This document shows positions 46,407 to 56,316 of a stretch of 64,000 bases of DNA, piece by piece. The stretch comes from Bilophila sp964369665. GTDB lineage: Bacteria; Desulfobacterota; Desulfovibrionia; Desulfovibrionales; Desulfovibrionaceae. Every line of letters begins with the position of its first letter. Position 1 is the stretch's first letter. The DNA is taken from assembly GCA_964369665.1 (NCBI GenBank), contig CAYJFS010000003.1, forward strand, positions 62,001-126,000, in the 5' to 3' direction. The position numbers and the translations under genes were made by a program. Below the pieces are notes generated by a model. That model was not told the origin of the DNA. It ran no database searches and saw nothing but the letters and a program-made list of their open reading frames with translations.

Positions 46407-47108
46407 CTAAACGTAGTAACGCTCAAGAAATGCCTTATTTTGAGAAAATGACCAGTGTTCATCTCTTAAAATTCTAACAGCTTCATCTCTTTTTCTATCT
46501 TTAATAGCCAAAATTAATCTTACATGCTCATCTAAACGCTGTGCTTCCCAATCATTAAAGCATGCATTCTGGCAAAACAAATGTAACCTATTTGCCACAG
46601 ATGTATGCAATCTACGAAGTAATGCATTATCTGTAAGATCCAAAAAAATATCATGAAATTTCATATTTTCTTCATGATAAGCTATTGGTTGATTCTGTTC
46701 AAGATACATCTTCTGTTTTGAATTAGAATTTTCAAGTTCTTGAATATGATCTGTAGTAATAATATCAAAGATATCATTAAGACACTCAATTTCAAGAGTG
46801 TTAATAACCTGATAAGCATTCCGTAAAAATGCTTCGTTTACAGGTGTTAAATAAACACCTTTACGTGCTACAATAGTTACAAAGCCCTCAGACTCAAGAC
46901 GTATTAAAGCATCACGCAATGGAGCTCTACTAACCTGGAGCTCTTTACATATAAGATCTTGATTAATAGCTTGACCGTGTTGAACACTTCCATTTGACAT
47001 AGCCCTAGTCAAATATTGATAAACACGCTCACGTAATGGATCCTTTTGTTGACTTTTAATAAAAGCATCCGTTTCAACAATAGTACTTCTTTCTGCAAAC
47101 ATTGTCAT
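46407..47108 (-). CDS. GntR-family transcription regulator (FadR/FCD type)
   Basis: A 233-residue regulator. The N-terminal winged helix-turn-helix reads LRERVYQYLTRAMSNGSVQH, then LICKELQVSRAPLRDALIRL and the wing GFVTIVARKGVYLTPV. The C-terminal FCD all-helical ligand domain contains the metal-binding His pattern (EENMKFHDIFLDL, SVANRLHLFCQ, DEHVRLILAI). FCD members sense small organic acids; the ligand here is unknown. GAGG precedes the ATG by 5 bases. A long, 594-base gap lies upstream. Its own strong terminator isolates it from the VIT1 gene. Confidence 0.9.
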   Translation of the reverse strand: MTMFAERSTIVETDAFIKSQQKDPLRERVYQYLTRAMSNGSVQHGQAINQDLICKELQVSRAPLRDALIRLESEGFVTIVARKGVYLTPVNEAFLRNAYQVINTLEIECLNDIFDIITTDHIQELENSNSKQKMYLEQNQPIAYHEENMKFHDIFLDLTDNALLRRLHTSVANRLHLFCQNACFNDWEAQRLDEHVRLILAIKDRKRDEAVRILRDEHWSFSQNKAFLERYYV

Positions 47109-47196
47109 GGCAACCTCATTAATCTAGAACAATAAATTGTCCATACAGTTAGGTTAGTTATGTTTAGAGTATACACCTACTCCTACACAACAAAAT

Positions 47197-47285
47197 TTTC
47201 AGGGAGAAACCAACAATCTAAGCTAAAGAGCATTATCCTTTAAACCCTTTTAGAAAAACACTCTTAACTTAGTTTTACCCTGAAA
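47197..47285. ncRNA. Possible structured RNA in the 594-base gap 47109-47702
   Basis: The outer stem TTTCAGGG (47197-47204) pairs with CCCTGAAA (47278-47285) and continues inward with AAAC/GTTT, then CTAAG/CTTAG, TAA/TTA and GAG/CTC, interrupted by small mismatches and a bulged A, closing a 30-base loop. The result is one long imperfect hairpin of 89 bases, strand unknown. It matches no RNA family that I recognise (not SRP RNA, tmRNA or RNase P). The rest of the gap is AT-rich without a gene. Confidence 0.35.
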
Positions 47286-47702
47286 CAGCTCCTGTAGTAT
47301 AATTAAAAGAAGTTTCAAACTCACTATTTAAAAATGATACTTATCATAGTACAGTTAAGTCTTAAACCTCATTTTTTATTGCCAACATTTAAGTAATTCT
47401 GGTTATTAACTTCACTTTTTACAAAGTAGTTATTCTCCAACTTCAATCTGAATAATAAACTTTAATAAATTATAGTATAAATATGTATTTAAATAACAAA
47501 TATATTATATATTATAGTAGTAACACTGTTACAAATATATTACTCATATATAAATAATATTTTTATCTCAATTAAGTAATAACCTCTCTATAAGAATGGA
47601 TTAACCTAAAAATTTTTCACAGTCAACCCCTAGTATTTAACTCTTTACTAGATATCATTAATAACTTTATCTATTATGTAAAATAGATTCTTTTATCTAT
47701 TA

Positions 47703-49181
47703 CTATAAATTTTCAGAACGTTCTGTATATGTCTTTGTAAGGTTATCTATTAATACTTCTTGCTCTTTTGTCTTTACCAGTGCACGTGCTTTCTCTAACC
47801 ATGAATTATATTTCACCTGATCATTCTGATAAAGTGCACTATATGCAAGATGAATATATGCTTCAAAAGTTTTACCAGATTTACCAAGAGACCTTCCATA
47901 TACAAAATGGATTTCTGGATCCTCAGGTAATGCTTTTAATAAGCCTTTATAATACTGTTCTGCTTTTGCACTATTACCAGAATCATCAAGAATTCGTGCA
48001 TAAAAAAATTGTGTAATAAGATCTTTAGAGTCTAATGACAAGGATTTTTGTAATGCTTGAAGAGCTTCTGTATCACTACCTTTATTATAATAAAAACTTC
48101 CAGCTTCTCTCCAAATTAAAGCATCTTTAGGGGAACAGTTTAATGCTTTTTGAAATAAATTTTCTGCTTCCTTTATTCTGCTCCTTCTTTCTGCAAGAAT
48201 AGCCAAACCCATTAAAGAAAGACAATCTTTTTTATCTGCCTTAGAAAACATCCAGTAGGCTGTCTCAGGTTCTCCATAACGAGCCCATATAAGTGTTCTT
48301 ACCCTATTAAAACGTGTATCACTTTCTTTACGTTTTTGGACATCTTTAGGTAATGTTGCTACACGTGTATGAATTTCATTAATACGTTCTCCAATACTTG
48401 GGTGTGTAGACAAATATTCTGGAGCTGAAGAAGCTGAAGCCCATTGTTTACGACGAATCTTCTCAAAAGCTTCTTCCATACCTTGAGCTCTAAATCCTGC
48501 TTTAACTGCATATTGCAAACCTATCTGATCAGCTTCTGTTTCATCTGCCCGACTATAATTTAACATTGCTGCTTGGCCTGCTGCTAAACTCCCTGCAAAT
48601 GCAGCCCCTGTACCTTGACCTCCTCCCAAAAAAACACTCGCAAGCGCACCTAGCATTGTTGCTGTAGTTATAAGCTGAGAACGCTCCATTCGATGGGCAA
48701 TATGCCGTTGGGTTACATGTGCAAGTTCATGTGCAAGAGCACCAACAAGCTCAGATTCATGCTCCATACTCATAATAAGCCCTGTATTAACAAACACATA
48801 TCCACCAGGAATGGCAAAGGCATTTACATCATTATTTAATATAATGCTTACTTTAAAAGGAAAAGGTTGAGGAGGCATAGCTGCTACAAGACGATCTACA
48901 AGAGACTGCACATATGTTGTTACTTCTGGGTCTTCTATAAGCGGCATTTGTGAACGAACCATTGTATTAAAACGTTTACCAAGCTCTAACTCTTCTTTAA
49001 GGCCTACACTACTAAAAAGACCTGAGCTTTGAGCAGGCATAACCATACAAAAACTGCTTATAGCTATACAAAAAAGTCCCTGTTGAATGAAAAAAAGCAC
49101 AGTTATGAAACATTTCTTATATCTTTCATACTGTGTCTGTAAAAACTTTTTTAACCATACATTGATTGATGTATGAACCAT
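47703..49181 (-). CDS. BepA-like periplasmic M48 zinc protease with TPR repeats
   Basis: A 492-residue exported protease and chaperone for outer-membrane proteins. One N-terminal hydrophobic segment (about 25-50, ending near MPAQSS) is a signal peptide. The zinc site HELAHVTQRH is at 151-160 with the third ligand in RADETEADQIGLQYA. After the catalytic domain, four TPR-like repeats (about 325-470: ALIWREAGSFYYNKGSDTEAL, TQFFYARILDDSGNSAKAEQYY) follow as in BepA/YfgC. It is 73 bases after cysS on the same strand. Confidence 0.9.
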   Translation of the reverse strand: MVHTSINVWLKKFLQTQYERYKKCFITVLFFIQQGLFCIAISSFCMVMPAQSSGLFSSVGLKEELELGKRFNTMVRSQMPLIEDPEVTTYVQSLVDRLVAAMPPQPFPFKVSIILNNDVNAFAIPGGYVFVNTGLIMSMEHESELVGALAHELAHVTQRHIAHRMERSQLITTATMLGALASVFLGGGQGTGAAFAGSLAAGQAAMLNYSRADETEADQIGLQYAVKAGFRAQGMEEAFEKIRRKQWASASSAPEYLSTHPSIGERINEIHTRVATLPKDVQKRKESDTRFNRVRTLIWARYGEPETAYWMFSKADKKDCLSLMGLAILAERRSRIKEAENLFQKALNCSPKDALIWREAGSFYYNKGSDTEALQALQKSLSLDSKDLITQFFYARILDDSGNSAKAEQYYKGLLKALPEDPEIHFVYGRSLGKSGKTFEAYIHLAYSALYQNDQVKYNSWLEKARALVKTKEQEVLIDNLTKTYTERSENL

Positions 49182-49254
49182 TCTATTTTCCCATTAAAAT
49201 CTAAAATTTATATAATCATAACTGTACCACTTTACTTATCTTACCCAAGATCAA

Positions 49255-50718
49255 TTACAGTACATCCCATAATTGACCTTCTAAAGAATCTTGAACCTCT
49301 ATACCTAAACTCATTAATTTACTTCTAATACTGTCAGATTTAATAAAATCCTTCTGCTCTTTAGCTACTTTACGTTGCTTAAGTAATACCTCAACTTGTT
49401 CCATATTAATATCTTTTCTTATGATGCGAATATTTTTTAATTGCTGTAAAAACATACCTGGCTCTTGATCAAATACACCTAAAATATCTTTCCATTTCTT
49501 ATGCATTTCATTAAATTTCTCAAAAAATTTTTTTGTACTTATACTCTTCATACCTTTTTTGTCATCAATAACACGTCTTCCTATCTTAATAGCTGTAAAT
49601 ATATGTCCAACAGCTGCTGCTGTATTACAATCATCTTCTAATGCATCCATAAACAAGACATCTTGTTCATTCAATTCTTGTAATGTGTTTGATATATCTA
49701 TTTCTATATGGGCATCCCATGCATTATCACAAAAAACCTTAGAAACTTCTAAAAGACATGTATATATCCTCTTTTGTCCTTGCTCTATTTCAATCATAGC
49801 ATCAAAAGAAAAATCAATAGGGCTACGATAATGCTTGCTCAATAAAAAAAAACGTAGTGTCTCAGGAAGATATACCTTTAAAATATCACGGATTGTTTTA
49901 AAGTTTCCAAGTGATTTTGACATTTTTTCTGTATTTACCTGTACAAAACCATTATGCATCCAAATTTTTGCTAGAGGTTTGTCCAATGCTGCTTCAGTTT
50001 GTGCAATTTCGTTTTCATGGTGTGGAAAAATAAGATCAAGACCTCCTCCATGGATATCTAAAGGTAACTTATAATACCTCTCACTCATAGCAGAACACTC
50101 AATATGCCAACCAGGACGGCCTTTACTCCATGGGCTATCCCATGAAGGTTCTCCTGGTTTAGATGCCTTCCAAAGAACAAAATCTAGAGGGTATTCTTTT
50201 TCTTCATCATGTATAACGCGAACACCTACATACAACTCATCAAGTGTTCTACCAGAAAGCTTCCCATATTCAGGGAATGAACGAACCCGAAAACACACAT
50301 CTCCAGATGCTGTAATGTATGCATGCCCTTTTTCTAACAACAATTCACAAATCTTTATCATTTCAGGAATATGTTCTGTTGCTTTAGGCTCTACATCTGC
50401 TTGAATTACATTTAAACACTGCATATCTTCATGAAAAGCTTGTATAAACTCTTCTGCAACCTCACTACTAGTTCTTGATTCAACTTGAGCTCTATCAATA
50501 ATTTTATCATCAATGTCTGTAAAATTACGAATAAAAGTTACATCATATCCTTTATAACGCAATAGTCTTACAAGGATATCAAATACTATTGCAGAACGTG
50601 CATGACCAATATGAGATAAAGCATATGCTGTAATACCACATGTATATATACCTACCTTACCTGGTATTATAGGTACAAAATGCTCTTTTTTTCGACCCAT
50701 AGTATTATAAAGCTGCAT
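49255..50718 (-). CDS. cysS: Cysteinyl-tRNA synthetase
   Basis: Charges tRNA-Cys. Class I signatures are HIGH at 36-39 (ALSHIGHARS) and KMSKS near 266-270 (TEKMSKSLGNFKTI). Zinc-binding Cys27 is in IYTCGIT and further ligands lie in GWHIECSAMSE and HHENEIAQ. The 487-residue length is normal and the C-terminal DALR anticodon region ends the protein. It is placed 74 bases after rpiB in the leftward run. ATG 50718 has AAGG about 12 bases upstream. Confidence 0.97.
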   Translation of the reverse strand: MQLYNTMGRKKEHFVPIIPGKVGIYTCGITAYALSHIGHARSAIVFDILVRLLRYKGYDVTFIRNFTDIDDKIIDRAQVESRTSSEVAEEFIQAFHEDMQCLNVIQADVEPKATEHIPEMIKICELLLEKGHAYITASGDVCFRVRSFPEYGKLSGRTLDELYVGVRVIHDEEKEYPLDFVLWKASKPGEPSWDSPWSKGRPGWHIECSAMSERYYKLPLDIHGGGLDLIFPHHENEIAQTEAALDKPLAKIWMHNGFVQVNTEKMSKSLGNFKTIRDILKVYLPETLRFFLLSKHYRSPIDFSFDAMIEIEQGQKRIYTCLLEVSKVFCDNAWDAHIEIDISNTLQELNEQDVLFMDALEDDCNTAAAVGHIFTAIKIGRRVIDDKKGMKSISTKKFFEKFNEMHKKWKDILGVFDQEPGMFLQQLKNIRIIRKDINMEQVEVLLKQRKVAKEQKDFIKSDSIRSKLMSLGIEVQDSLEGQLWDVL

Positions 50719-50792
50719 AGATTATCTAAACCTTAAATTATAGAATGTTTATACTCTACAGAGTTTTTATCCTTAACTAATCTTGAATAACT

Positions 50793-51230
50793 TTACATAC
50801 CTTGATCAAACAAATTAATACGACGTAAATGCCGACCATTTTCAAAAGATGTTTTTAAAAAAATATCAGCAATCTCCAAAGCTACACCAGAACCTGTAAC
50901 ACGTTCACCTAAACATAACACATTAGCATTATTATGCTTACGAGATAGTTGTGCTTGAAATTCACATGTACATAATGCTGAACGAATACCTTTTATACGA
51001 TTTGAAGCCATGCTCATACCTATACCTGTACCACATATTAAAATACCAAAGCTTGCTGAATGAGCAAGAACACTATCACATACATGTTTAGCATATATAG
51101 GATAATCACAAACATCAAAAACTTCAGGACCTAAATCTTTGATATTATAACTCTTTTCTTGAAGAAAACTTACTAACATATTTTTTAAAACAAATCCTGC
51201 ATGATCTGATGCTATAAAAACATATACCAT
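50793..51230 (-). CDS. rpiB: Ribose 5-phosphate isomerase B
   Basis: Interconverts ribose 5-phosphate and ribulose 5-phosphate (non-oxidative pentose phosphate pathway). The 145 residues match RpiB/LacAB: IASDHAGFVLKNMLVSFL at the N-terminus, then GILICGTGIGMSMASNRIKG with the active Cys and RSALCTCEFQAQLSRKHNNANVLCLG. It lies 17 bases after the small membrane gene and is probably co-transcribed. Confidence 0.96.
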   Translation of the reverse strand: MVYVFIASDHAGFVLKNMLVSFLQEKSYNIKDLGPEVFDVCDYPIYAKHVCDSVLAHSASFGILICGTGIGMSMASNRIKGIRSALCTCEFQAQLSRKHNNANVLCLGERVTGSGVALEIADIFLKTSFENGRHLRRINLFDQGM

Positions 51231-51247
51231 AGTTTAACCTTCTTACA

Positions 51248-51583
51248 CTATCTAGTATACATAAAACGTTTTTGAAGATGCTTCAAATACTGCTGTAGTG
51301 ACTCTTGCTTTTGTAAAGACAAAAGCTCTATTTTATGTTCAATATCTATAATGTCTTTCATAATATTGTCTCTTTTATGAGCATCCTCTTTTTTTAAAAG
51401 GTGTATAGTTTGTTTTTGAAGTTTACACTTACGCTTTTCTAGTACTGCAGAATAAAAAAAATAAGGAAGCTCATGTACTATAACCCAACACCAATAAAAT
51501 AATACTACCCACAAACCTATATAAACATTATAAAAAATCTCATTACTTACATTCATAAAAAAATAAAATATATTTCTCCCCAT
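51248..51583 (-). CDS. Small membrane protein with coiled-coil tail
   Basis: A 111-residue protein: one or two hydrophobic helices at about 14-45 with many aromatics (VYIGLWVVLFYWCWVIVHEL), then a basic, heptad-like helix to the end (LLKKEDAHKRDNIMKDIIDI, ELLSLQKQESLQQYLKHLQK). The topology suggests a membrane anchor with a cytoplasmic coiled coil. ATG 51583 is set by GGAGG 5 bases upstream; the GTG four codons earlier is in that site. No family is recognised. It sits between the LolB-like gene and rpiB. Confidence 0.72.
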   Translation of the reverse strand: MGRNIFYFFMNVSNEIFYNVYIGLWVVLFYWCWVIVHELPYFFYSAVLEKRKCKLQKQTIHLLKKEDAHKRDNIMKDIIDIEHKIELLSLQKQESLQQYLKHLQKRFMYTR

Positions 51584-51628
51584 AAAAACCTCCACTCACT
51601 CAAACACTCAACAATACTTTTTCAAGAG

Positions 51629-52414
51629 TCATTTTGCATACTGTAAGATAGTTCCTTGAGGCAAGTGCAGCTCCAAGCTTTGCTTTGTAAAAGCATCTTT
51701 TACTTTGTCTCTAGACTGTATAGTAAATACTAACTTACTGCCTCTATCTCCTATTAAACTTAAAGAGTCTGGTAGATCTTCTGTTTTTATATAACTCAGT
51801 TCAAAACTCCATCCAAGAGTACTATCCATCCACTTTATAGGTAAGCCTTCTGACGATAATGTAAGCTCTCCACCAATACAACCACCTGAAAGAGCATACA
51901 CAATATCACCATTAGGAGTAACATAGAGCGGTTTACCTTTAACATTACCAAACACTCTATCATACTGTCCCCATACAAGAGCAAGGATTTCATATAAACG
52001 GAAAGGGACACTATCCATACCAAATGAAAAGTAGTTATCTGAATTGTATATTATAGCCTCTTTTTCTGATGGGGTATACACTATTGTTGTTGTGTAATCT
52101 TCTTGTATTTGTGCAACAACTGTACCTATACCAGCAAGGATATCTAAACGTAAAGGAAAGAAACCATTCCCCCATATAAGTACTTTAGACCTATACTTTT
52201 TTCCTGTATGAGTATAAATAAGACGTGCCTGCAAACGATATGGACCTAGTGTACCATCATGCTTTTTTACATAATGCTTATAACTAGACCATACTTTATC
52301 AGCATCATGTATAGAAAGATTTTTTAATGATTTTATATGTTGGCTACACCCTGTAAGCACTAATAATAAAATACAACATACAAACCATTTGAGTACCCCA
52401 CACCCATAACTCAT
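51629..52414 (-). CDS. LolB-like outer-membrane lipoprotein
   Basis: A 261-residue lipoprotein: signal peptide with lipobox LTGC, Cys23 lipidated. The mature part is a single half-barrel with strands such as GPYRLQARLIYTHTGKKY, ILAGIGTVVAQIQEDYTTTI and GELTLSSEGLPIKWMDSTLG, typical of LolB/DUF4292 proteins that accept lipoproteins at the outer membrane. It overlaps the TPR lipoprotein gene by 4 bases (ATGA), a pairing seen in many Deltaproteobacteria. Function as LolB is inferred. Confidence 0.78.
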   Translation of the reverse strand: MSYGCGVLKWFVCCILLLVLTGCSQHIKSLKNLSIHDADKVWSSYKHYVKKHDGTLGPYRLQARLIYTHTGKKYRSKVLIWGNGFFPLRLDILAGIGTVVAQIQEDYTTTIVYTPSEKEAIIYNSDNYFSFGMDSVPFRLYEILALVWGQYDRVFGNVKGKPLYVTPNGDIVYALSGGCIGGELTLSSEGLPIKWMDSTLGWSFELSYIKTEDLPDSLSLIGDRGSKLVFTIQSRDKVKDAFTKQSLELHLPQGTILQYAK

Positions 52415-54123
52415 AGCTTTTTCAGTTTTTCCTGTATTTGAGTTGGATCACGTGGCTGTAATTTTAAAGCTTTTTCCCACCCTTTTCTAGCCAAAGCTTT
52501 TTTCTTCAAAGCAAGAGCAATATCTCCATAATGCTCCCAAATTGTTGGATCATCACTCCCTTCAAGTTCTACAGCATGTTTTATTACTGCCCATGCCTTC
52601 TCATAATCACCCTTGAAAAATAAAGCCCATGCAAGAGAATCAACAATATATGCTCGATTAGGCATAAGGGCATTAGCTTTTTCAATAAGTACTAATGCTC
52701 TATCAATATCCTTTTTTTCCTCTATAAGTGTATAACCAACAAAGTTTAACACTTCTGGATATTCTGGATATATAATAAGGATATTTTCCATAAATTGTAG
52801 TGCCTCAACTCTATTACCTAAACCATCTAATGCAACACCTTTAAGAAAGAGAATAGTTCTTTCTTCTGGAAAAACCTCTAAGGCTTTATTAGCTTTTTCT
52901 AGCGCTTGTTTGTAATCTTTCTTTGTTAAAAGTACATGAAGCTCCATTACATACAAGTCTTGATTAAATTCTTCACAGTTCTCTAGTTGCTGTAATATAA
53001 AAAGAACTTTTTCAAGCTTACCTATATTATAAAAAATCTGGGCCTGCATAAGCAATGATTTATTATAATATTTACTTTCAGGATGAATTTGTTCAAGAAA
53101 TTCAATAGATGAATCAGAATTTTTATGATATTCATAAGCAATAGCAGCAAGAAAAAAATTAACATCTGTTGGAGTAGAGTTCTTCTGTTTAAGCTGAAGC
53201 AGCAATGTCTCTGCTTGGCTATAATATTTATGCTCTAAAAAAAGTAATATCAATGACAAGCGAAGCCCATAACTTTCTGGGCTTGAGGAAACATATTTTA
53301 AAGCTTTTTTAGGATTTTTAGCTACTAATGTTGTTTCTATTAAATGAAGCCAAACATCTTGATTATTTGTATCCTTATCTAAAAGATCAAGGTACACGAG
53401 TATTGCATCATTATATTTACCTGATCGCTCTAAGAGCTTACCTATCTCAAACCATGCTTCAAGAAATTCCGCTTTCTCTTTTACTACCATATTCAACTGC
53501 TGCATTGCTTCTTCTGGCTTATTTAATGCTATAAGAACCTGAGCATGGCAATAACGGATAAAAGCATTTTTATATCTTTTAGGTAAAGAAGAAAAAATTT
53601 TATGTGCTTCTTTATATTTTCCTATCTTTAAATAAAGAATAGCTAGTTCTTGTCGTACAGGTATAAAGCCTGGATGACACTTTTGATATTCTTGTAATAC
53701 CTTCAAAGCCCATGTTGGCTCATCTTCCTCAAGCCAACTTTCAGCAAGCAATAAATGCAGGCCAAAATTATCTGGAAGCGTCTTTAGTCCTTGCTTTAAA
53801 ATACTTCTGGCTGTTTTTGGATCTCTTTCTAAAAGAAGCCAGGCAGCACTATCCATAAAAAATTGTGCTTCTGGCTTATATTTTGATAAAATATCTATTG
53901 CTTCAAGAACACCATCTCTATTACTTAACCTAATTGATTGCTCAAGAAGTAAAACACCGTAGATAACTTGTGCTTCTTGAGTAAGCTCCCAATGAACATC
54001 TGTATTCTTTTTATTCAGATTATTCAGACTACATGCAGAATTATGAATAATAAACAAAAACATCAGTATACCATATACTGATCGACAAATATGTGGTAAA
54101 AAAACATGTGTTGTTAAGGCCAT
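52411..54123 (-). CDS. TPR-repeat lipoprotein
   Basis: A 570-residue periplasmic protein. The signal peptide ends at a lipobox-like NSAC (Cys31). The rest is about a dozen TPR units, for example PDNFGLHLLLAESWLEEDEP, FIPVRQELAILYLKIGKYKEA, KAEFLEAWFEIGKLLERSGK and PNRAYIVDSLAWALFFKGDY. Such proteins scaffold envelope complexes. It lies 15 bases after rpoH and overlaps the LolB-like gene, so the three form one leftward unit. Confidence 0.87.
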   Translation of the reverse strand: MALTTHVFLPHICRSVYGILMFLFIIHNSACSLNNLNKKNTDVHWELTQEAQVIYGVLLLEQSIRLSNRDGVLEAIDILSKYKPEAQFFMDSAAWLLLERDPKTARSILKQGLKTLPDNFGLHLLLAESWLEEDEPTWALKVLQEYQKCHPGFIPVRQELAILYLKIGKYKEAHKIFSSLPKRYKNAFIRYCHAQVLIALNKPEEAMQQLNMVVKEKAEFLEAWFEIGKLLERSGKYNDAILVYLDLLDKDTNNQDVWLHLIETTLVAKNPKKALKYVSSSPESYGLRLSLILLFLEHKYYSQAETLLLQLKQKNSTPTDVNFFLAAIAYEYHKNSDSSIEFLEQIHPESKYYNKSLLMQAQIFYNIGKLEKVLFILQQLENCEEFNQDLYVMELHVLLTKKDYKQALEKANKALEVFPEERTILFLKGVALDGLGNRVEALQFMENILIIYPEYPEVLNFVGYTLIEEKKDIDRALVLIEKANALMPNRAYIVDSLAWALFFKGDYEKAWAVIKHAVELEGSDDPTIWEHYGDIALALKKKALARKGWEKALKLQPRDPTQIQEKLKKL

Positions 54124-54138
54124 GTGTTACCTTATATG

Positions 54139-55209
54139 TTAATAACTAATCCACTCTTCTGAAAAATCACTTATTTGCCGTGATAAATGAGTACGTAATT
54201 TTTGTAATAAACGTGCCTCTAGTTGTCTTACTCTCTCCCTTGTTACACTATATCTTTCACCAATCTCACGGAGTGTAACAGGATCATCCGTAAGAAGTCT
54301 ATTATGCAAAATATAGATCTCCTTTTCTGAAAGCAATGGCAATATATCTTTGATTCTATCTTGAAGTAATGCAGCCACCTCTTTTCCTGCAAGACTTTCT
54401 TCTATTCCAGGCATCAAAGCAGGTAAAAAATCTATCCTTGATGCAGCCCCAGACTCTTCACCAACAGCCACATCAAGAGACATGTCTGAAGCATCAAGTC
54501 TTTGTTGCATTTCAACTATTTGATATTCACCAACACCTAATCGAGAAGCTAATACTGATGTGTCTGGATCAAAACCCTCAGCTAGTAACTTTTGACGCTC
54601 TCTATTAAGATTATAAAAAAGCTTACGCTGAGCTTGTGTTGTACCAATCTTTACCATCCTCCAGTTATCCATAATAAACTTAAGAATATATGCACGTATC
54701 CAAAAAGCAGCATAATATGAAAATTTAATCCCTTTATCAGGATCAAATTTATGTACAGCCCGCATAAGTCCTACATTACCCTCTTGGATTAAGTCCAATA
54801 CATTTTGCATCCAGCGCCTTTGAAAATCCATAGCTATTTTCACAACAAGCCTTAAATGTGAAGATATCAAACGAAATGCAGCATCACTATCACTTTTCTT
54901 TTGCACTTCATGTGCAAGCTTAAACTCTTCATCAGGTTCCAACATTGGAAACCTATTTACTTCACGTAAATAAAGCTGAAGAGAATCTTTCTTTATTGAA
55001 GAATGCGCTGATGATGATAAAATATCTGGATCTTCAGAAAATTCAGATGTTGTATCTTCTAATAAAGAATCATCCTGTAAAAGCTCATCGTTTACAACAA
55101 CCTCTGCTGTATCTACTTCAACATCAAATTCTTCTGTCTGATTATTATTTTCATCAAATGTATCAAGCTTTACAGCATCTTTATGAAAACTTTTTACATA
55201 GCACTCCAT
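54139..55209 (-). CDS. rpoH: Heat-shock sigma factor RpoH (sigma-32) with acidic N-terminal extension
   Basis: A 356-residue sigma-70-family factor. Region 2 is DLIQEGNVGLMRAVHKFDPD, then FSYYAAFWIRAYILKFIMDN; the RpoH box is QRKLFYNLNRERQKL, which separates it from RpoD and RpoS. Region 4 ends with VTLREIGERYSVTRERVRQLEAR. The first about 75 residues are acidic and Ser-rich, without match to region 1.1; E. coli RpoH is about 285 residues. ATG 55209 has no good RBS at normal spacing, so the real start could be later. It heads the unit with the two lipoproteins. Confidence 0.9.
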   Translation of the reverse strand: MECYVKSFHKDAVKLDTFDENNNQTEEFDVEVDTAEVVVNDELLQDDSLLEDTTSEFSEDPDILSSSAHSSIKKDSLQLYLREVNRFPMLEPDEEFKLAHEVQKKSDSDAAFRLISSHLRLVVKIAMDFQRRWMQNVLDLIQEGNVGLMRAVHKFDPDKGIKFSYYAAFWIRAYILKFIMDNWRMVKIGTTQAQRKLFYNLNRERQKLLAEGFDPDTSVLASRLGVGEYQIVEMQQRLDASDMSLDVAVGEESGAASRIDFLPALMPGIEESLAGKEVAALLQDRIKDILPLLSEKEIYILHNRLLTDDPVTLREIGERYSVTRERVRQLEARLLQKLRTHLSRQISDFSEEWISY

Positions 55210-55845
55210 GTCAGCTTGTTCCCTTTTTTATTAATTTTTATCTGTTTAGTAGCATAAATCTCTGTTTTTTGCTCATTATTTATAGAGCACAAAGGCTGAA
55301 CTTTTTGATACATGCTTATTCCCACACTCTATTTTTAGTATATAAATCTTACCTAAACTATCTATTGAACAATAAAGACCATACTTAAAATTTTACTTAA
55401 ATATGAGTTACTCTTTGTTCTAAGCAAAATCAAATTCAATATATATGAGAGTTAAAATAATAAAAAATAAAAATACTTCAAAGATGTGACATAGCTAACA
55501 CCATGCTGCCAAAAACTAAAGTGTTACAAATAATCAAATAAACACTTTTTCTATACTTTTAAACAAACTGTAGTTAGGTTTTTAATAGTCTTAAATATTG
55601 TTTGTTTATATCAAAAAACTTACTTATTTACCTTTAATAAGATAGTATATATTTTTTTTTTAATATATAATCAAGCTATACAAAAATATAGTAAATATAA
55701 CTTATCAAAAATAAGCTTGTTTTCATTGTATGATTACCATATATTTATTTATTATTAACATATAAACAAAAATACTACCTATTAAAGTTATTACAACTTA
55801 AAAATAACACTTAATAAATATAGCATGTAAAAGGAGCATCTATAT
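55210..55845. other. 636-base gene-free gap between rpoH and the thioredoxin gene
   Basis: An AT-rich divergent region. One hairpin is notable: AAAGTGTT (55518-55525) with AACACTTT (55541-55548) followed by TTCTATACTTTT on the + strand, terminator-like but with no + strand gene before it. Otherwise I see no open frame with an RBS, no tRNA and no strong promoter pair. It must contain the rpoH promoter. Confidence 0.45.
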
Positions 55846-56316
55846 ATGTACCACCATAGCTATCATTATTTATTATATTTTTTTATCTTTTCTATAATAC
55901 TTGCTAAACCTACACATGCTGAACAAATACAAACATTAGACATAAAAGAATTTTCAGCTATTATCTCAAATAATAAAAACAAAGTCATTGTTGTTAATGT
56001 ATTTGCTACATGGTGTCCTGCATGTAGGACTGAAATACCTAACATTGTAAAAATTTATAAGGAATATATAGGAAAACCTGTTGTATTTATTGGTCTTTCT
56101 GTAGACCATAATTTCCAAAAACTTAAAAATTATATAAAAGAAGAGCAAGTAAACTTCCCTGTTTATTCTGCAGGGAAAAGCATTACCTCTATGCTAAGAG
56201 TTTCAGCCATACCACATAATATTATATATAATAAAAATGGTGATATTGTGTTGAATAGTGCTGGTGTAATGCCTGAGGATGAGCTTAAAAAGAGCATTGA
56301 ACAATATCTAAAATAG
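55846..56316 (+). CDS. TlpA-like periplasmic thioredoxin
   Basis: A 156-residue protein exported by a signal peptide (about 1-25, ending at THAEQ). The thioredoxin fold has the active site FATWCPACRTE (WCPAC), then the cis-Pro loop VSAIPHNIIYNKNG. TlpA/ResA-like proteins reduce disulfides of apocytochromes or other periplasmic targets; the WCxxC site and export signal are what the sequence shows. AAAGGAG precedes the ATG. It stands alone, with gaps of more than 300 bases on both sides. Confidence 0.88.
   Translation: MYHHSYHYLLYFFIFSIILAKPTHAEQIQTLDIKEFSAIISNNKNKVIVVNVFATWCPACRTEIPNIVKIYKEYIGKPVVFIGLSVDHNFQKLKNYIKEEQVNFPVYSAGKSITSMLRVSAIPHNIIYNKNGDIVLNSAGVMPEDELKKSIEQYLK

Noticed and set aside
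47333..47347. Fur-box-like ATGATACTTATCAT
   Set aside because: The half sites are too close for a 7-1-7 Fur box and the element is 225 bases from the nearest start codon.
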